A DNA stretch of 33,115 nucleotides from an uncultured Oscillospiraceae bacterium (GCA_900762245.1 CAAFFR010000143.1:1-33115), one strand, 5' to 3'; positions 1-8,952 are shown, numbered from the stretch's first letter. Numbers and translations: made by a program. Notes: a model not told the origin generated them from the letters alone.

Positions 1-1
1 T

Positions 2-361
2 ATGGTTCGCAAAGTTAACAAGAAGGCTATGCGCCTGCATCGCCACGTCCGCGTTCGCGGTAAGGTCTCCGGCACTCCCGAGTGCCCCCGCCTGAACGTG
101 TTCCGCTCCAATGCAAACATCTACGCCCAGATCATCGATGATGTGAACGGCGTCACCCTGGTTTCCGCAAACACCCTGGAAAAGAGCTTCGAAGGTGCTA
201 CCGGCAATGCTGAGGCTGCCAAGAAGGTTGGTCTGCTGGTTGCTGAGCGTGCACTGGCAAAGGGCATTGAGGAAGTCGTGTTCGACCGCGGCGGCTATGT
301 TTACCACGGCCGTGTCGCTGCCCTGGCTGATGGCGCCCGCGAAGGCGGCCTGAAGTTCTAA
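2..361 (+). CDS. rplR: 50S ribosomal protein L18
   Basis: L18 binds 5S rRNA and helps dock the 5S particle in the central protuberance of the large subunit. The 119-aa product has the family length. Its basic N-terminus (residues 1-25, with [15 protein letters not shown]) is followed by the conserved core [19 protein letters not shown], and the C-terminus ends in the family's [24 protein letters not shown] stretch. The ATG is at base 2, so the ribosome binding site and the upstream spc-operon genes lie outside the window. The protein appears complete, because L18 normally begins close to this point. rpsE follows after 18 bp in the same operon. Confidence 0.97.
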   Translation: MVRKVNKKAMRLHRHVRVRGKVSGTPECPRLNVFRSNANIYAQIIDDVNGVTLVSANTLEKSFEGATGNAEAAKKVGLLVAERALAKGIEEVVFDRGGYVYHGRVAALADGAREGGLKF

Positions 362-379
362 GAGTGAGGAGGAAATAAA

Positions 380-883
380 ATGGCTTACAATAAGACTAAC
401 AATGAAGCTCCCGAGCTCATTGAGAAGGTCGTTTACCTGAACCGCGTCTCCAAGACCGTTAAGGGCGGCCGCGTCATGAAGTTCTCCGCTCTGGTTGTTG
501 TTGGTGACGGCAAGGGTACTGTCGGCTACGGCCTGGGCAAGGCAGCCGAAGTTTCCGAGGCTATCCTGAAGGGCATCGCTGATGCCAAGAAGAACATGGT
601 CAAGGTTTCCCTGGCTGGCGACACCATCCCCCACGATGTCATCGGCATCTTCGGCGCTGGCACTGTTCTGCTGAAGCCCGCTCCCGAAGGCACCGGCGTT
701 ATCGCCGGCGGCGCTGTCCGTGCTGTCATGGAGGCTGTTGGTATCAAGAACATCTGCGCTAAGTGCCTGCGCTCCAACAATCCCCAGAACGTTGTCAAGG
801 CTACTATGGCTGGCCTGACTTCCCTGCGTTCCCCCGAGCAGGTCGCTGCTGTTCGCGGTAAGAGCGTTGAAGAAATTCTGTAA
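380..883 (+). CDS. rpsE: 30S ribosomal protein S5
   Basis: S5 is a small-subunit protein that contributes to decoding accuracy and to the mRNA entry channel. The 167-aa sequence has the N-terminal double-stranded-RNA-binding-like domain (about residues 12-75: [34 protein letters not shown]) and the C-terminal S5 domain ([34 protein letters not shown]). A strong GAGGAGG precedes the ATG. rplR lies upstream and rpmD downstream, the standard spc-operon order. Confidence 0.98.
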   Translation: MAYNKTNNEAPELIEKVVYLNRVSKTVKGGRVMKFSALVVVGDGKGTVGYGLGKAAEVSEAILKGIADAKKNMVKVSLAGDTIPHDVIGIFGAGTVLLKPAPEGTGVIAGGAVRAVMEAVGIKNICAKCLRSNNPQNVVKATMAGLTSLRSPEQVAAVRGKSVEEIL

Positions 884-897
884 GGAGGGCAATTAAC

Positions 898-1080
898 ATG
901 GCAAACCTGAAGATTAAGCTTGTTAAGAGCCTGAACGGTCGTCTGGATAAGCACATCGCTACTGCTGAGTCCCTGGGTCTGCGTAAGATCGGCCAGGTCA
1001 CCATCCAGCCCGACAACACCCAGACCCGCGGCAAGATCGCTAAGATCGGCTACATGCTGCAGGTCACCGAAGTTGAATAA
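898..1080 (+). CDS. rpmD: 50S ribosomal protein L30
   Basis: L30 is a small protein on the large subunit surface. The 60-aa product is the normal bacterial length and carries the family pattern: [12 protein letters not shown], then a helix with LGLRKIGQ, then a C-terminal strand ending [11 protein letters not shown]. The TAA of rpsE overlaps the ribosome binding site (TAAGGAGGG), so translation of the two genes is probably coupled. rplO follows after 14 bp. Confidence 0.97.
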   Translation: MANLKIKLVKSLNGRLDKHIATAESLGLRKIGQVTIQPDNTQTRGKIAKIGYMLQVTEVE

Positions 1081-1094
1081 GGAGGAGAAGACAA

Positions 1095-1535
1095 ATGAAG
1101 CTTCATGAACTCTCTCCCATTGCTGGCTCCACTTTTGAGGGCAAGCGTAAGGGCCGTGGCCATGGCAGCGGCAACGGCAAGACCGGCGGCCGTGGCCACA
1201 AGGGCCAGAAGGCCCGTTCCGGCGGCAAGGTCCGCGTCGGCTTCGAAGGCGGCCAGATGCCTCTGGTTCGCCGTATCCCCAAGCGTGGCTTCAACAATGT
1301 TTTCGCTAAGCCCCTGACTTCCGTCAACCTGGCTGTGCTGAACAACTTTGAAGACGGCGCAGTGGTCGATGCAGCCGCCCTGATCGAGGCAGGCATCATC
1401 TCTGCTTGCCCCTACGGTCTGAAGGTGCTGGCTAACGGCACTCTGACCAAGAAGGTTACTGTTAAGGCTGCGGCTTTCTCTGAGTCTGCTAAGGAAAAGA
1501 TCGAGCAGGCAGGCGGAAAGGCCGAGGTGGTCTAA
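1095..1535 (+). CDS. rplO: 50S ribosomal protein L15
   Basis: L15 is a late-assembly protein of the large subunit. The 146-aa product has the glycine- and arginine-rich N-terminal tail (about residues 17-55, [19 protein letters not shown]) that threads into 23S rRNA. The globular C-terminal domain includes [17 protein letters not shown] and [25 protein letters not shown]. The ribosome binding site TAAGGAGG overlaps the stop of rpmD. The TAA is followed at once by the GTG of secY, with no spacer. Confidence 0.98.
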   Translation: MKLHELSPIAGSTFEGKRKGRGHGSGNGKTGGRGHKGQKARSGGKVRVGFEGGQMPLVRRIPKRGFNNVFAKPLTSVNLAVLNNFEDGAVVDAAALIEAGIISACPYGLKVLANGTLTKKVTVKAAAFSESAKEKIEQAGGKAEVV

Positions 1536-2810
1536 GTGCTTCAGACTCTGCAGAACGCATGGAAGATCCCCGAACTGAGAAAGAAGATCATCTTCACTCT
1601 GTTCATTCTGCTGATCTACCGCGTTGGCAACGTCATTCCTGTTCCTTTCATTGACGTGGCTACTCTGTCCAGCTACTTCGACAGCGTGCTGTCTACCACC
1701 ATCCTGGGCCTGTACAATGCAATGAGCGGCTCTGCCTTCTCTCAGGCAACCGTCTTTGCACTGGGCATCCAGCCCTACATTAACTCCAGCATTATCATCC
1801 AGCTGCTGACCATCGCCATCCCCGCTCTGGAGCGGCTGGCTAAGGAAGGCGGCGAGGAAGGCAAGAAGAAGATCGCCCGTATCACCCGCTACACCACGGT
1901 AGGTCTGGGTCTGCTGATGGGTTGGGCATACTACATGATGCTCAGCAACTACAGCGCACAGGGCTTCTCCATCATCACCGCTGAGGGCTTCCTGCCCGCT
2001 CTGGTGATCGTGCTGGCCTTCACCGCCGGTTCCGGTCTGGTCATGTGGCTGGGCGAGCAGATCAGCGAGTTTGGTATCGGCAACGGCATCTCCATGATCC
2101 TGTTTGCCAACATCATCTCCGGCATCCCCGCTATGGTCGGCAATCTGTTCACCATGACCTGGTGGCAGATCATCATCGTCCTGGTGGGCATGGCTGCTCT
2201 GATCCTGTTCATCATCTTCATCAACGATGCTGAGCGCCGGATTCCCATCCAGTACGCAAAGCGCGTTGTTGGCCGCAAGATTTACGGCGGTCAGAACACC
2301 AACCTGCCCATCAAGGTGGCCATGTCCGGTGTTATGCCCGTTATCTTCGCTCAGTCCATCTGCTCTCTGCCTGCAACCCTGTACACCTTCGCAGGCTGGA
2401 GCCAGGGTTGGTTCTACAACCACCTGTGGAGCCCCAACAGCTGGGGTTACGCAGCTCTGTATTTCCTGATGATCTTCTTCTTCAGCTGGTTCTACTCCAC
2501 CATCCAGTACGATCCCGTGGAGATTTCCAACAACCTGAAGAAGAACGGCGGTTTCATTCCCGGCTTCCGTCCCGGCAAGCCCACCGCTGAGTTTATTCAG
2601 AAGGTTATCAACAAGATCGTTGTCTTTGGTGCTGTTTATCTGAGTATCGTTGCTCTGCTGCCCATCGTGGCCGGCAACCTGATGGAAGGCGTTAAGAACC
2701 TGGCCATCGGCGGTACTTCTGTCATCATCGTTGTGGGCGTTGCTCTGGAGACCGTCAAGGCTCTGGAGGCTCAGATGCTGATGCGGCACTACAAGGGCTT
2801 CCTGGACTAA
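1536..2810 (+). CDS. secY: Protein translocase subunit SecY
   Basis: SecY is the channel of the Sec protein-export machinery in the cytoplasmic membrane. The 424-aa product has the family length and about ten hydrophobic segments. Conserved parts include the N-terminus (WKIPELRKKIIFTLFILLIYR), the plug-region motif GLYNAMSGSAFSQATVFALGIQPYI, the cytoplasmic loop AERRIPIQYAKRVVGRK and the late loop LKKNGGFIPGFRPGKPT. The start is GTG immediately after the rplO stop, with GAGGTGG a few bases upstream inside rplO. That implies translational coupling. A 579-aa open frame on the opposite strand is a codon-bias shadow of rplO and secY. Confidence 0.98.
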   Translation: MLQTLQNAWKIPELRKKIIFTLFILLIYRVGNVIPVPFIDVATLSSYFDSVLSTTILGLYNAMSGSAFSQATVFALGIQPYINSSIIIQLLTIAIPALERLAKEGGEEGKKKIARITRYTTVGLGLLMGWAYYMMLSNYSAQGFSIITAEGFLPALVIVLAFTAGSGLVMWLGEQISEFGIGNGISMILFANIISGIPAMVGNLFTMTWWQIIIVLVGMAALILFIIFINDAERRIPIQYAKRVVGRKIYGGQNTNLPIKVAMSGVMPVIFAQSICSLPATLYTFAGWSQGWFYNHLWSPNSWGYAALYFLMIFFFSWFYSTIQYDPVEISNNLKKNGGFIPGFRPGKPTAEFIQKVINKIVVFGAVYLSIVALLPIVAGNLMEGVKNLAIGGTSVIIVVGVALETVKALEAQMLMRHYKGFLD

Positions 2811-2831
2811 GAGTTAGGAGGTAATGGCAGG

Positions 2832-3470
2832 ATGAATCTCATCTTACTGGGCGCTCCCGGCGCCGGAAAGGGAACACAGGCAGAGCTGCTTGTTAAGAAG
2901 CTCTCCATTCCCGCCATCTCTACCGGGAACATGCTCCGTGAAGCGATTGCCAACGGCACGGAGCTGGGTAAAAAGGCAAAACAGTACATGGAGGTCGGTG
3001 CACTGGTCCCCGACGAGCTGATCCTCGGCATCGTCGCTGACCGTGTCAATGCTCCCGACTGTGCTAACGGCTTCATTCTGGACGGCGTGCCCCGCACGCT
3101 GGCCCAGGCTGAGGCTCTGGAAGCCAAGGGCGTCAAGATCGACCATGTTGTTTCCATTGAAGTCGACGACAGTGAGATCGAAGGCCGTATGACCGGCCGT
3201 CGTGTCTGCGCCAAGTGCGGTGCAAGCTATCACATCGTCGCAAATCCCTCTAAGACCGAAGGTGTGTGCGACAGCTGCGGCGGCGAGCTGATCATCCGCA
3301 AGGATGACAAGCCCGAGACCGTGCGTCACCGCCTGGAAGTCTACCATGCTTCCACTGAAATCCTGAAGGGCTTCTATGAGAAGCTGGGCAGACTGCGTCT
3401 GGTCAATGGCAGCCAGTCCATCGAGGGAGCCAACGAGGATATCCTCAAGGCAATAGGGGCTAAGGTATGA
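2832..3470 (+). CDS. adk: Adenylate kinase
   Basis: Adenylate kinase interconverts ATP + AMP and two ADP in the cytoplasm. The 212-aa sequence has the P-loop at residues 7-14 (GAPGAGKGT), the AMP-binding helix (STGNMLREAI), the DGVPRT motif and the long-form LID domain. The LID contains a four-cysteine metal site (CAKC about residues 128-131, CDSC further on), as in Gram-positive enzymes. It is in the usual place between secY and map. The final codons overlap the map start (ATGA). Confidence 0.98.
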   Translation: MNLILLGAPGAGKGTQAELLVKKLSIPAISTGNMLREAIANGTELGKKAKQYMEVGALVPDELILGIVADRVNAPDCANGFILDGVPRTLAQAEALEAKGVKIDHVVSIEVDDSEIEGRMTGRRVCAKCGASYHIVANPSKTEGVCDSCGGELIIRKDDKPETVRHRLEVYHASTEILKGFYEKLGRLRLVNGSQSIEGANEDILKAIGAKV

Positions 3471-4222
3471 TCACGATCAAAAATGAACGTGAGCTGGAAT
3501 CCATGCGTCAGGCCTGCAAAATCACTGCCTCTGCCAGAGCTCTGGCAGGGCAGATGGTGAAGCCCGGCGTATCGACGAAGGCAATAGATCAGGCTGTCCA
3601 CGATTATATCGTGAGTCAGGGCGCGAAACCGTCGTTCCTGAACTACAACGGCTTCCCTGCAAGTGCGTGCATCAGCGTCAACAGCTGCGTTATCCACGGA
3701 ATTCCGGGTGGTTACATCCTGAAAGACGGCGATATCGTTTCTATCGATGTGGGCGCGTTCTATAAGGGATTTCATGGCGATTGTGCAGCTACCTTTGCCT
3801 GTGGTGCCATCAGCACCGAAGCGCAAAGGCTCATTGATGTGACGGAGCAGTCCTTCTTTGAAGGAATGAAGTTCGCCACCAAGGGCAAACGCGTTCAAGA
3901 TATCTCCCACGCCATCCAGACGTATGTGGAGTCTAACGGTTTTTCAGTTGTTCGTTCTTTCGTAGGTCACGGCGTAGGACGAAAACTGCATGAGGAGCCG
4001 GAGGTTCCGAATTTCGGTAATCCCGGCCGGGGGCCCAGACTCTTGCCCGGCATGACACTGGCAGTCGAACCCATGGTGAATGTGGGTACTCACGAGGTAC
4101 GCATTCTCAAGGACGGCTGGACTGTGCTGACTGCCGATGGTAAGCTCTCGGCTCACTATGAAAATACTGTACTCATCACCGACGGCGAGCCGGAAATACT
4201 CACCGTCACCGAAGGACTTTGA
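3467..4222 (+). CDS. map: Methionine aminopeptidase, type I
   Basis: This enzyme removes the N-terminal methionine from new proteins, using two metal ions. The 251-aa product has the pita-bread fold signatures: SACISVNSCVIHGIP, the metal-ligand aspartates in GDIVSIDVGAFYKGFHGDCAATF, GHGVGRKLHEEPEVPN with the metal-binding His, and LAVEPMV plus the late Glu in SAHYENTVLIT. It starts 4 bp inside adk (ATGA overlap), so the two genes are translationally coupled. The downstream KOW-domain gene begins 3 bp after its stop. Confidence 0.97.
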   Translation: MITIKNERELESMRQACKITASARALAGQMVKPGVSTKAIDQAVHDYIVSQGAKPSFLNYNGFPASACISVNSCVIHGIPGGYILKDGDIVSIDVGAFYKGFHGDCAATFACGAISTEAQRLIDVTEQSFFEGMKFATKGKRVQDISHAIQTYVESNGFSVVRSFVGHGVGRKLHEEPEVPNFGNPGRGPRLLPGMTLAVEPMVNVGTHEVRILKDGWTVLTADGKLSAHYENTVLITDGEPEILTVTEGL

Positions 4223-4225
4223 ACT

Positions 4226-4513
4226 ATGGACCCAGACCCCGATATCAACATTTCGGATGTGGTAGTTTCCACAGCAGGCCGTGATGCAGGCGAGTGGTTC
4301 TACGTGATCGCGGAAGACCCAATCTACCTGCTTCTGGCAAACGGAAAGGACCGAACCCTGGATAAGCCCAAGCGTAAAAAGCGTAAGCACGTACAAAAGG
4401 TCCTTCGCTCTGAGACCAGAGTTGCCGCAAAGTTACTGAGCGGCGACAAAGTGCTCAACGGCGAATTACGAAGAGATCTGGCGTTCCTCGCCAGAGAAAA
4501 TGCAAGCGAATAA
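4226..4513 (+). CDS. KOW-domain RNA-binding protein (L14e/L6e/L27e-like)
   Basis: This 95-aa protein is small and basic. Its N-terminal half (about residues 8-45, [20 protein letters not shown]) resembles the KOW fold seen in eukaryote/archaeal-type L14e proteins. It is followed by a lysine/arginine patch, [13 protein letters not shown]. Many clostridial genomes carry a gene of this kind between map and infA. The role is unproven, but RNA or ribosome binding is likely from composition and location. GAAGGA lies 9 bp before the ATG, inside the end of map. Confidence 0.85.
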   Translation: MDPDPDINISDVVVSTAGRDAGEWFYVIAEDPIYLLLANGKDRTLDKPKRKKRKHVQKVLRSETRVAAKLLSGDKVLNGELRRDLAFLARENASE

Positions 4514-4530
4514 CCTGGGAGGGTAATAAC

Positions 4531-4749
4531 TTGGCTAAGGACGACGTAATCGAGATTGAGGGCATCGTAACCGATGCACTGCCGAATGCTATGTTCAAGG
4601 TTGACATTGGCAACGGACACACCATTCTGGCACACATTTCCGGCAAGCTCCGAATGAATTTCATTAAGATCTTGCCCGGTGACAAAGTAACCGTTCAAAT
4701 GTCTCCTTACGATCTGACTCAGGGTCGGATCACCTGGAGAAGTAAGTAA
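4531..4749 (+). CDS. infA: Translation initiation factor IF-1
   Basis: IF-1 is an OB-fold protein that occupies the ribosomal A site during initiation. The 72-aa product is the standard length, with the conserved [41 protein letters not shown] and [13 protein letters not shown] stretches. The start is TTG, preceded by GGGAGGG at a proper distance; no in-frame ATG would give the conserved N-terminus. It is the second non-ATG start in this operon, after secY. Confidence 0.97.
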   Translation: MAKDDVIEIEGIVTDALPNAMFKVDIGNGHTILAHISGKLRMNFIKILPGDKVTVQMSPYDLTQGRITWRSK

Positions 4750-4787
4750 AATAAGAGAAACCCGTTCTCATATGGAGGTTAAACAGT

Positions 4788-4901
4788 ATGAAGGTAAGAC
4801 CGTCCGTTAAACCCATGTGCGAAAAGTGTAAGATCATCAAGCGCAAGGGTCGCGTTATGGTAATTTGCGAAAACCCCAAGCACAAGCAGAGACAAGGCTA
4901 A
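4788..4901 (+). CDS. rpmJ: 50S ribosomal protein L36
   Basis: L36 is the smallest ribosomal protein. The 37-aa product begins [20 protein letters not shown] and ends in KHKQRQG. It has the zinc-ribbon set Cys11, Cys14, Cys27 and His32, so this is the zinc-binding (C+) form. The ATG is preceded by ATGGAGG. It sits between infA and rpsM as in other Firmicutes. Confidence 0.97.
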   Translation: MKVRPSVKPMCEKCKIIKRKGRVMVICENPKHKQRQG

Positions 4902-4920
4902 TAGGAGGTGCTGAAAGATT

Positions 4921-5289
4921 ATGGCACGTATTTCTGGTATCGATCTTCCCCGCGATAAGCGGATCGAAGTTGCTCTGACCTATATCTACGGCATTGGCCC
5001 CGCCCGCGCAGCCAAGGTTCTGGAGACCACCGGTATCAACCCCGATACCCGCGTCAAGGACCTGACTGAGGAGCAGGAAGGCCAGCTGCGTGAGGCCATT
5101 GAGCATGGCTATATCATCGAAGGTGACCTGCGCCGTGAGACCGCTATGAACATCAAGCGTCTGTCTGAAATCGGCTGCTACCGTGGTCTGCGTCACCGCC
5201 GCGGCCTGCCCGTTCACGGCCAGCGGACCAAGACCAATGCACGTACTCGCAAGGGTCCCAAGAAGACCATTGCTAACAAGAAGAAGTAA
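4921..5289 (+). CDS. rpsM: 30S ribosomal protein S13
   Basis: S13 sits in the head of the small subunit and contacts the P-site tRNA and the large subunit. The 122-aa product has the helix-two-turns-helix core ([26 protein letters not shown]) and the signature [29 protein letters not shown] near the C-terminus. The basic tail ends [15 protein letters not shown] precedes the ATG, and rpsK follows after 14 bp. Confidence 0.98.
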   Translation: MARISGIDLPRDKRIEVALTYIYGIGPARAAKVLETTGINPDTRVKDLTEEQEGQLREAIEHGYIIEGDLRRETAMNIKRLSEIGCYRGLRHRRGLPVHGQRTKTNARTRKGPKKTIANKKK

Positions 5290-5303
5290 GGAGGGATATG
5301 TAA

Positions 5304-5705
5304 ATGGCTGCAAAAGCTGCTAAGAAGGTTATCAAGCGCCGTCGCGAGCGCAAGAATATCGAAAAGGGTGCGGCACATATCCGCTCCTCTTTCAACAACA
5401 CCATGGTTACCATCACCGACCTGGAAGGTAACGCCCTGTCTTGGGCTTCCTCCGGCGGCCTGGGCTTCCGTGGCTCCCGTAAGTCCACCCCCTTCGCTGC
5501 TCAGACTGCTGCTGAGACCGCTGCCAAGGCTGCGATCGACGCATGTGGCCTGAAGTCCGTTGAGGTTTACGTCAAGGGCCCCGGTCAGGGTCGTGAAGCT
5601 GCAATCCGCGCACTGCAGACCGCTGGCCTGGAAGTCGTTATGATCAAGGACGTCACTCCCATTCCTCACAATGGCTGCCGTCCCCCCAAGAGACGTCGTG
5701 TCTGA
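5304..5705 (+). CDS. rpsK: 30S ribosomal protein S11
   Basis: S11 lies on the platform of the small subunit near the Shine-Dalgarno helix. The 133-aa product has a basic N-terminal extension (residues 1-20), the core [20 protein letters not shown] and the strongly conserved end [19 protein letters not shown] ... [18 protein letters not shown]. The ribosome binding site is AAGGAGGG. An ATG at 5298 is out of frame and meets a stop at once, so 5304 is the start. Confidence 0.98.
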   Translation: MAAKAAKKVIKRRRERKNIEKGAAHIRSSFNNTMVTITDLEGNALSWASSGGLGFRGSRKSTPFAAQTAAETAAKAAIDACGLKSVEVYVKGPGQGREAAIRALQTAGLEVVMIKDVTPIPHNGCRPPKRRRV

Positions 5706-5731
5706 TTTTGCTATAGGAGGAATTTTAGTTT

Positions 5732-6328
5732 ATGGCTAAGAATATGCAGCCCGTGCTGAAGCGTTGCAGAACGCTGGGCGTTTCTCCTGCCGCAATGGGT
5801 TACAACAAGACTTCCAACAAGAACCCCGGCGGCCAGAGAAGAGCTAAGAAGTCTGAGTATGCTACTCAGCTGACCGAGAAGCAGAAGGTCAAGTTTGTTT
5901 ACGGCATTCAGGAGAAGCAGTTCCGTAACTACTACGAGAAGGCTTCCCGTATGGAAGGCAACACCGGCGAAGAGCTGCTGACCTTCTGCGAGCGCCGTCT
6001 GGACAACGTTGTTTACCGTCTGGGCTTCGCCAACACCCGCCGTCAGGCCCGTCAGCTGGTTAACCACGGTCATTTCACCGTTAACGGCAGCCGCGTCAAC
6101 ATTCCCAGCTACCTGATCAAGGCTGGCGATGTCGTCGCTGTTTCCGAGAAGGCCTCTTCCAACGCTTTCTTCAAGAAGCTGAAGGAAGACGACGCATTCG
6201 TTGCTGCTCCCAAGTGGCTGGATCGTGATAAGAACACCCTCCAGGGTAAGGTTATTGCAATGCCCACCCAGGCAGATATCGACTTCGATATCGCAGTGCA
6301 CCTCATCGTCGAGTTGTACTCCAAGTAA
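5732..6328 (+). CDS. rpsD: 30S ribosomal protein S4
   Basis: S4 is a primary 16S rRNA-binding protein. The 198-aa product has the N-terminal domain with a single cysteine (KRCRTLG), so it is the zinc-free form. The S4 RNA-binding domain covers about residues 88-150 (ERRLDNVVYRLGFANTRRQARQLVNHGHFTVNG), and the product ends FDIAVHLIVELYSK. It is encoded inside the alpha operon next to rpoA. In other bacteria S4 represses its own operon translationally; a palindrome just downstream is listed separately. Confidence 0.98.
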   Translation: MAKNMQPVLKRCRTLGVSPAAMGYNKTSNKNPGGQRRAKKSEYATQLTEKQKVKFVYGIQEKQFRNYYEKASRMEGNTGEELLTFCERRLDNVVYRLGFANTRRQARQLVNHGHFTVNGSRVNIPSYLIKAGDVVAVSEKASSNAFFKKLKEDDAFVAAPKWLDRDKNTLQGKVIAMPTQADIDFDIAVHLIVELYSK

Positions 6329-6361
6329 TAATTTCCCCCCTGTCTGTACGCATGTTTGTCT

Positions 6362-6383
6362 TGTGGGGAGCATGCTCCCCACA
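6362..6383 (+). promoter_or_regulatory. Perfect 22-bp palindrome before rpoA
   Basis: Between rpsD and rpoA there is a perfect palindrome with arms TGTGGGGAGCA / TGCTCCCCACA. It ends 5 bases before the AAGGAGGG ribosome binding site of rpoA. In RNA it could form a stable stem, although without a loop the tip must open. It has no T-run, so it is not an ordinary terminator. It may set rpoA translation or mRNA processing, which is inference. Confidence 0.6.
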
Positions 6384-6406
6384 CACTTAAGGAGGGTTTT
6401 GTTTTC

Positions 6407-7366
6407 ATGGTAGAAATTGAAAAGCCTCGCATTACCTGCATGGACCTGCCCGAGGATCCCTCTTACGGCAAGTATGTCGTAGAGCCTCTGGAGCGTGGCT
6501 ACGGTATGACGCTGGGTAACTCCCTGCGCCGTATCCTGCTCAGCAGCCTGCCCGGTTATGCTGCAACTTCTGTGAAGATCCAGGGTGTTCAGCATGAGTT
6601 CTCCACCATCCCCGGTGTTACCGAGGATGTGACCGAGATCGTTCTGAACGTTAAGCGGATCACTCCCAAGCTGCACTGCGCCGGCATCAAGACTGTGCAT
6701 ATCGACGCTGTTGGCCCCTGTGAGGTCACTGCAGGCGATATCAAGGCTGATGCTGAGGTCGAAATTCTGAACCCCGATCTGCATATCTGCACTCTGGGTG
6801 AGGACGCCACTTTCAATATGGAGATCACCCTGTCTCAGGGCCGCGGTTATGTTTCCTCTGACCGGAACAAGACCGCACAGACCGTCATCGGTGTGATCCC
6901 CATCGACTCCATCTATTCTCCTGTTACCAAGGTGAATTATACTGTGGAGCCCTGTCGTGTCGGTGATAAGACCGACTTCGACAAGCTGACCCTTGAGGTC
7001 TGGACCGATTCCACCATCACTGCCAAGGACGCTGTTTCTCTGGGTGCCAAGATCCTGAGCGATCATCTGACTGTGTTCACCAACCTGTCTGATTCCGTCA
7101 GCACCTCCTCCACCGTCGTGGAGAAGACCGCCGACCGCCCCGATGCAAAGCTGTCCATGACCATTGATGAGCTGGATCTGTCTGTCCGTAGCTTCAACTG
7201 CCTGAAGCGCGCCAACATCAATACCGTTGCCGATCTGATCAACAAGACCGGCGAGGACATGATGAAGGTCCGTAACATGGGTAAGAAGTCTCTGGACGAA
7301 GTTCAGAAGAAGCTGGAAATGATGGGTCTGTCCCTGGCCAGCGAAGAATCTGGCAGCAACAATTGA
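6407..7366 (+). CDS. rpoA: DNA-directed RNA polymerase subunit alpha
   Basis: The alpha subunit dimerises to nucleate RNA polymerase assembly. The 319-aa product has the N-terminal domain (about 1-230: [45 protein letters not shown]) and, after a linker, the C-terminal DNA- and activator-binding domain (about 248-310: [37 protein letters not shown]). The ATG at 6407 has AAGGAGGG about 10 bases upstream and gives the family N-terminus MVEIEKP. The same frame is open 17 codons further upstream, but that part overlaps the palindrome and is not conserved-looking. Confidence 0.98.
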   Translation: MVEIEKPRITCMDLPEDPSYGKYVVEPLERGYGMTLGNSLRRILLSSLPGYAATSVKIQGVQHEFSTIPGVTEDVTEIVLNVKRITPKLHCAGIKTVHIDAVGPCEVTAGDIKADAEVEILNPDLHICTLGEDATFNMEITLSQGRGYVSSDRNKTAQTVIGVIPIDSIYSPVTKVNYTVEPCRVGDKTDFDKLTLEVWTDSTITAKDAVSLGAKILSDHLTVFTNLSDSVSTSSTVVEKTADRPDAKLSMTIDELDLSVRSFNCLKRANINTVADLINKTGEDMMKVRNMGKKSLDEVQKKLEMMGLSLASEESGSNN

Positions 7367-7406
7367 TTTAATGCTTAGTTAACCTTTCAAAAAGGAGGAA
7401 ACGTTG

Positions 7407-7748
7407 ATGTTCGGCACTCGTAAGCTGGGTAAGACCAGCACTCAGAGAAAGGCCCTGCTGCGTCAGCAGGTCACCGACCTGCTGGAGAATGGCAAGATGG
7501 AAACCACTTTCTATCGCGCCAAGGAAGTGCAGCCCGTGGTCGAGAAGATGATCACCCTGGGCAAGAAGGGCGACCTGGCAGCTTACCGTAAGGCTCTGTC
7601 TTTCATCACCAAGGAAGACGTTGCGCACAAGCTGTTCAAGGAGATCGCTCCCAAGTACGCTGACCGTAACGGCGGCTACACCAGAGTGACCCGTACCGGC
7701 ACCCGCCGCGGTGACGCTGCTGAAATGGCAGTCATCGAGCTGGTGTAA
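7407..7748 (+). CDS. rplQ: 50S ribosomal protein L17
   Basis: L17 is a large-subunit protein near the exit tunnel. The 113-aa product has the standard short bacterial form: [20 protein letters not shown], the central helix region [24 protein letters not shown], and the end [33 protein letters not shown] lies 8 bases before the ATG. An in-frame TTG one codon upstream is possible but less likely. It is the last gene of the cluster, and a strong terminator follows. Confidence 0.98.
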   Translation: MFGTRKLGKTSTQRKALLRQQVTDLLENGKMETTFYRAKEVQPVVEKMITLGKKGDLAAYRKALSFITKEDVAHKLFKEIAPKYADRNGGYTRVTRTGTRRGDAAEMAVIELV

Positions 7749-7772
7749 TTCCGGTAAGATCAATGCAACAAG

Positions 7773-7805
7773 AGGGCGTGCTGCGAAAGCCGCACGCCCT
7801 TTTTC
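7773..7805 (+). terminator. Terminator of the ribosomal/rpoA operon
   Basis: A 9-bp GC-rich stem, AGGGCGTGC / GCACGCCCT, is followed directly by TTTTT. It lies 25 bp after the rplQ stop and ends the supercluster. Confidence 0.92.
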
Positions 7806-7838
7806 GCAAAAAGAAATCGAAAATCAAGAAAAAATGTC

Positions 7839-7867
7839 TTGACAAATCACGCAATGTATTGTATCAT
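7839..7867 (+). promoter_or_regulatory. Promoter of first tRNA-Thr gene
   Basis: A perfect -35 TTGACA (7839-7844) and a -10 TATCAT (7862-7867) are separated by 17 bp. The tRNA starts 21 bp after the -10. The second tRNA-Thr gene has nearly the same layout. Confidence 0.88.
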
Positions 7868-7888
7868 ATACCAGTCGCGTGACGAAAT

Positions 7889-7964
<76 letters not shown>

Positions 7965-7996
7965 AAAAAGACTGTCCGAAAGGATGGTCTTTTTCT
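7965..7996 (+). terminator. Terminator of first tRNA-Thr
   Basis: The hairpin AAAAGACTGTCC-GAAA-GGATGGTCTTTT begins directly after the CCA end and runs into a T-rich tract. Two G-T pairs are needed in the stem. Confidence 0.8.
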
Positions 7997-8213
7997 TTAT
8001 TTATAAATATATTTCATTCCCGCCGGTATAAATTCTGCCATAATGCGTTCTCGTCCCCGGCCTTTTCTGGTGAAAATTATCCTCAGCGAGCGATGAAAGC
8101 TTTCTATTGAGAATTACAGAACAAATCAGCGCATGGCCTTAAAGAAATCTTAAATGGACAAATGCTTCCTATTATGGTTATAATACCAGAAGTTCTGAAA
8201 TGGAGGCAAGTGC
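7997..8213 (+). promoter_or_regulatory. Spacer with vanZ-like gene promoter
   Basis: This is mostly AT-rich non-coding DNA. Near its end there is a good sigma-A promoter, TGGACA (8156-8161), 17 bp, TATAAT (8179-8184). The ribosome binding site GGAGG is at about 8203-8207. No gene is supported in the first 150 bp. A short open minus-strand stretch ending near 7998 has no ribosome binding site. Confidence 0.7.
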
Positions 8214-8801
8214 ATGGTCCGAGTTTATCTGGCTGCGGTGGACATCGTCCCGGCAGCGGTTATTATCATTCCTTTGTTTCTGGTTTTGCATTACCGGGCA
8301 TATGGACGCGACACTTACAAGAGTGCCCTTTACTGCCTGTTTTGCCTGTATCTGTCGGCGGTGTTTGCTTTGGTGGGAATCCCAAACGTGACCTATTTTC
8401 GTCCGGGGCTGAAATTGAATCTGATCCCGTTTTTGGGGATTGTTTCGGATTTGAAAAACAGTATTTTGAACATTGTCCTGTTTGTCCCGCTGGGGTGCTT
8501 CCTGCCGGTGCTTTGGCAGCGGTTCAGAGAACTGCGGACTACAGTATTCTTTGGATTTGCCCTGTCTTTGGGAATTGAGCTATTACAGACCCTGACCTAC
8601 CGGGCAACGGATGTGAATGACCTGATTACAAACACGATGGGTGCGGCGGCCGGATTTTTGCTTATCGGGCCCATTGTAAAGAGGCATCCCCCAGTCGGCA
8701 GCGGGAAGAGGGATGTCTATCTGCTGTGTGGCCTTTCCTTTGCGGTGATGTTCTTTCTTCATCCGTTCCTGTCTCCGTTGATCTGGGACAGGATTCTCTA
8801 A
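8214..8801 (+). CDS. VanZ-like family membrane protein
   Basis: The 195-aa product has about five hydrophobic segments and the VanZ-family signature. That comprises the NLIPF loop, then NIVLFVPLGCFLPVLW, then an acidic/aromatic helix GIELLQTLTYRATDVNDLITNTMGAAAGF. The founding member, VanZ, gives low-level teicoplanin resistance by an unknown mechanism. Most chromosomal relatives have no assigned role, so resistance should not be assumed here. The gene has its own promoter and GGAGG site. It sits exactly between two identical tRNA-Thr genes with no partner gene. Confidence 0.88.
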   Translation: MVRVYLAAVDIVPAAVIIIPLFLVLHYRAYGRDTYKSALYCLFCLYLSAVFALVGIPNVTYFRPGLKLNLIPFLGIVSDLKNSILNIVLFVPLGCFLPVLWQRFRELRTTVFFGFALSLGIELLQTLTYRATDVNDLITNTMGAAAGFLLIGPIVKRHPPVGSGKRDVYLLCGLSFAVMFFLHPFLSPLIWDRIL

Positions 8802-8828
8802 AAAATTTTTGAAAAAAGAGAAAATTGC

Positions 8829-8857
8829 TTGACAAATTGTGGATACCGTAGTATAAT
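8829..8857 (+). promoter_or_regulatory. Promoter of second tRNA-Thr gene
   Basis: A consensus promoter: TTGACA (8829-8834), 17-bp spacer, TATAAT (8852-8857). The tRNA begins 20 bp after the -10. Confidence 0.93.
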
Positions 8858-8876
8858 AAGCAAGCTGTCAAGAAAT

Positions 8877-8951
<75 letters not shown>

Positions 8952-8952
<1 letters not shown>

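Noticed and set aside
1050..2789. 579-aa open frame on the minus strand opposite rplO and secY
   Set aside because: The opposite strand encodes well-known proteins. The Gln/His/Asp-rich product is a shadow of biased codons and has no ribosome binding site.
5711..7066. 451-aa minus-strand open frame opposite rpsD and rpoA
   Set aside because: It is an antisense shadow of two certain genes, with no promoter or known domain.
7998..8130. Possible minus-strand gene end (open frame ending at about 7998)
   Set aside because: Only some 40 codons are open, with no start, ribosome binding site or recognised motif. It could be a remnant, but it cannot be supported.
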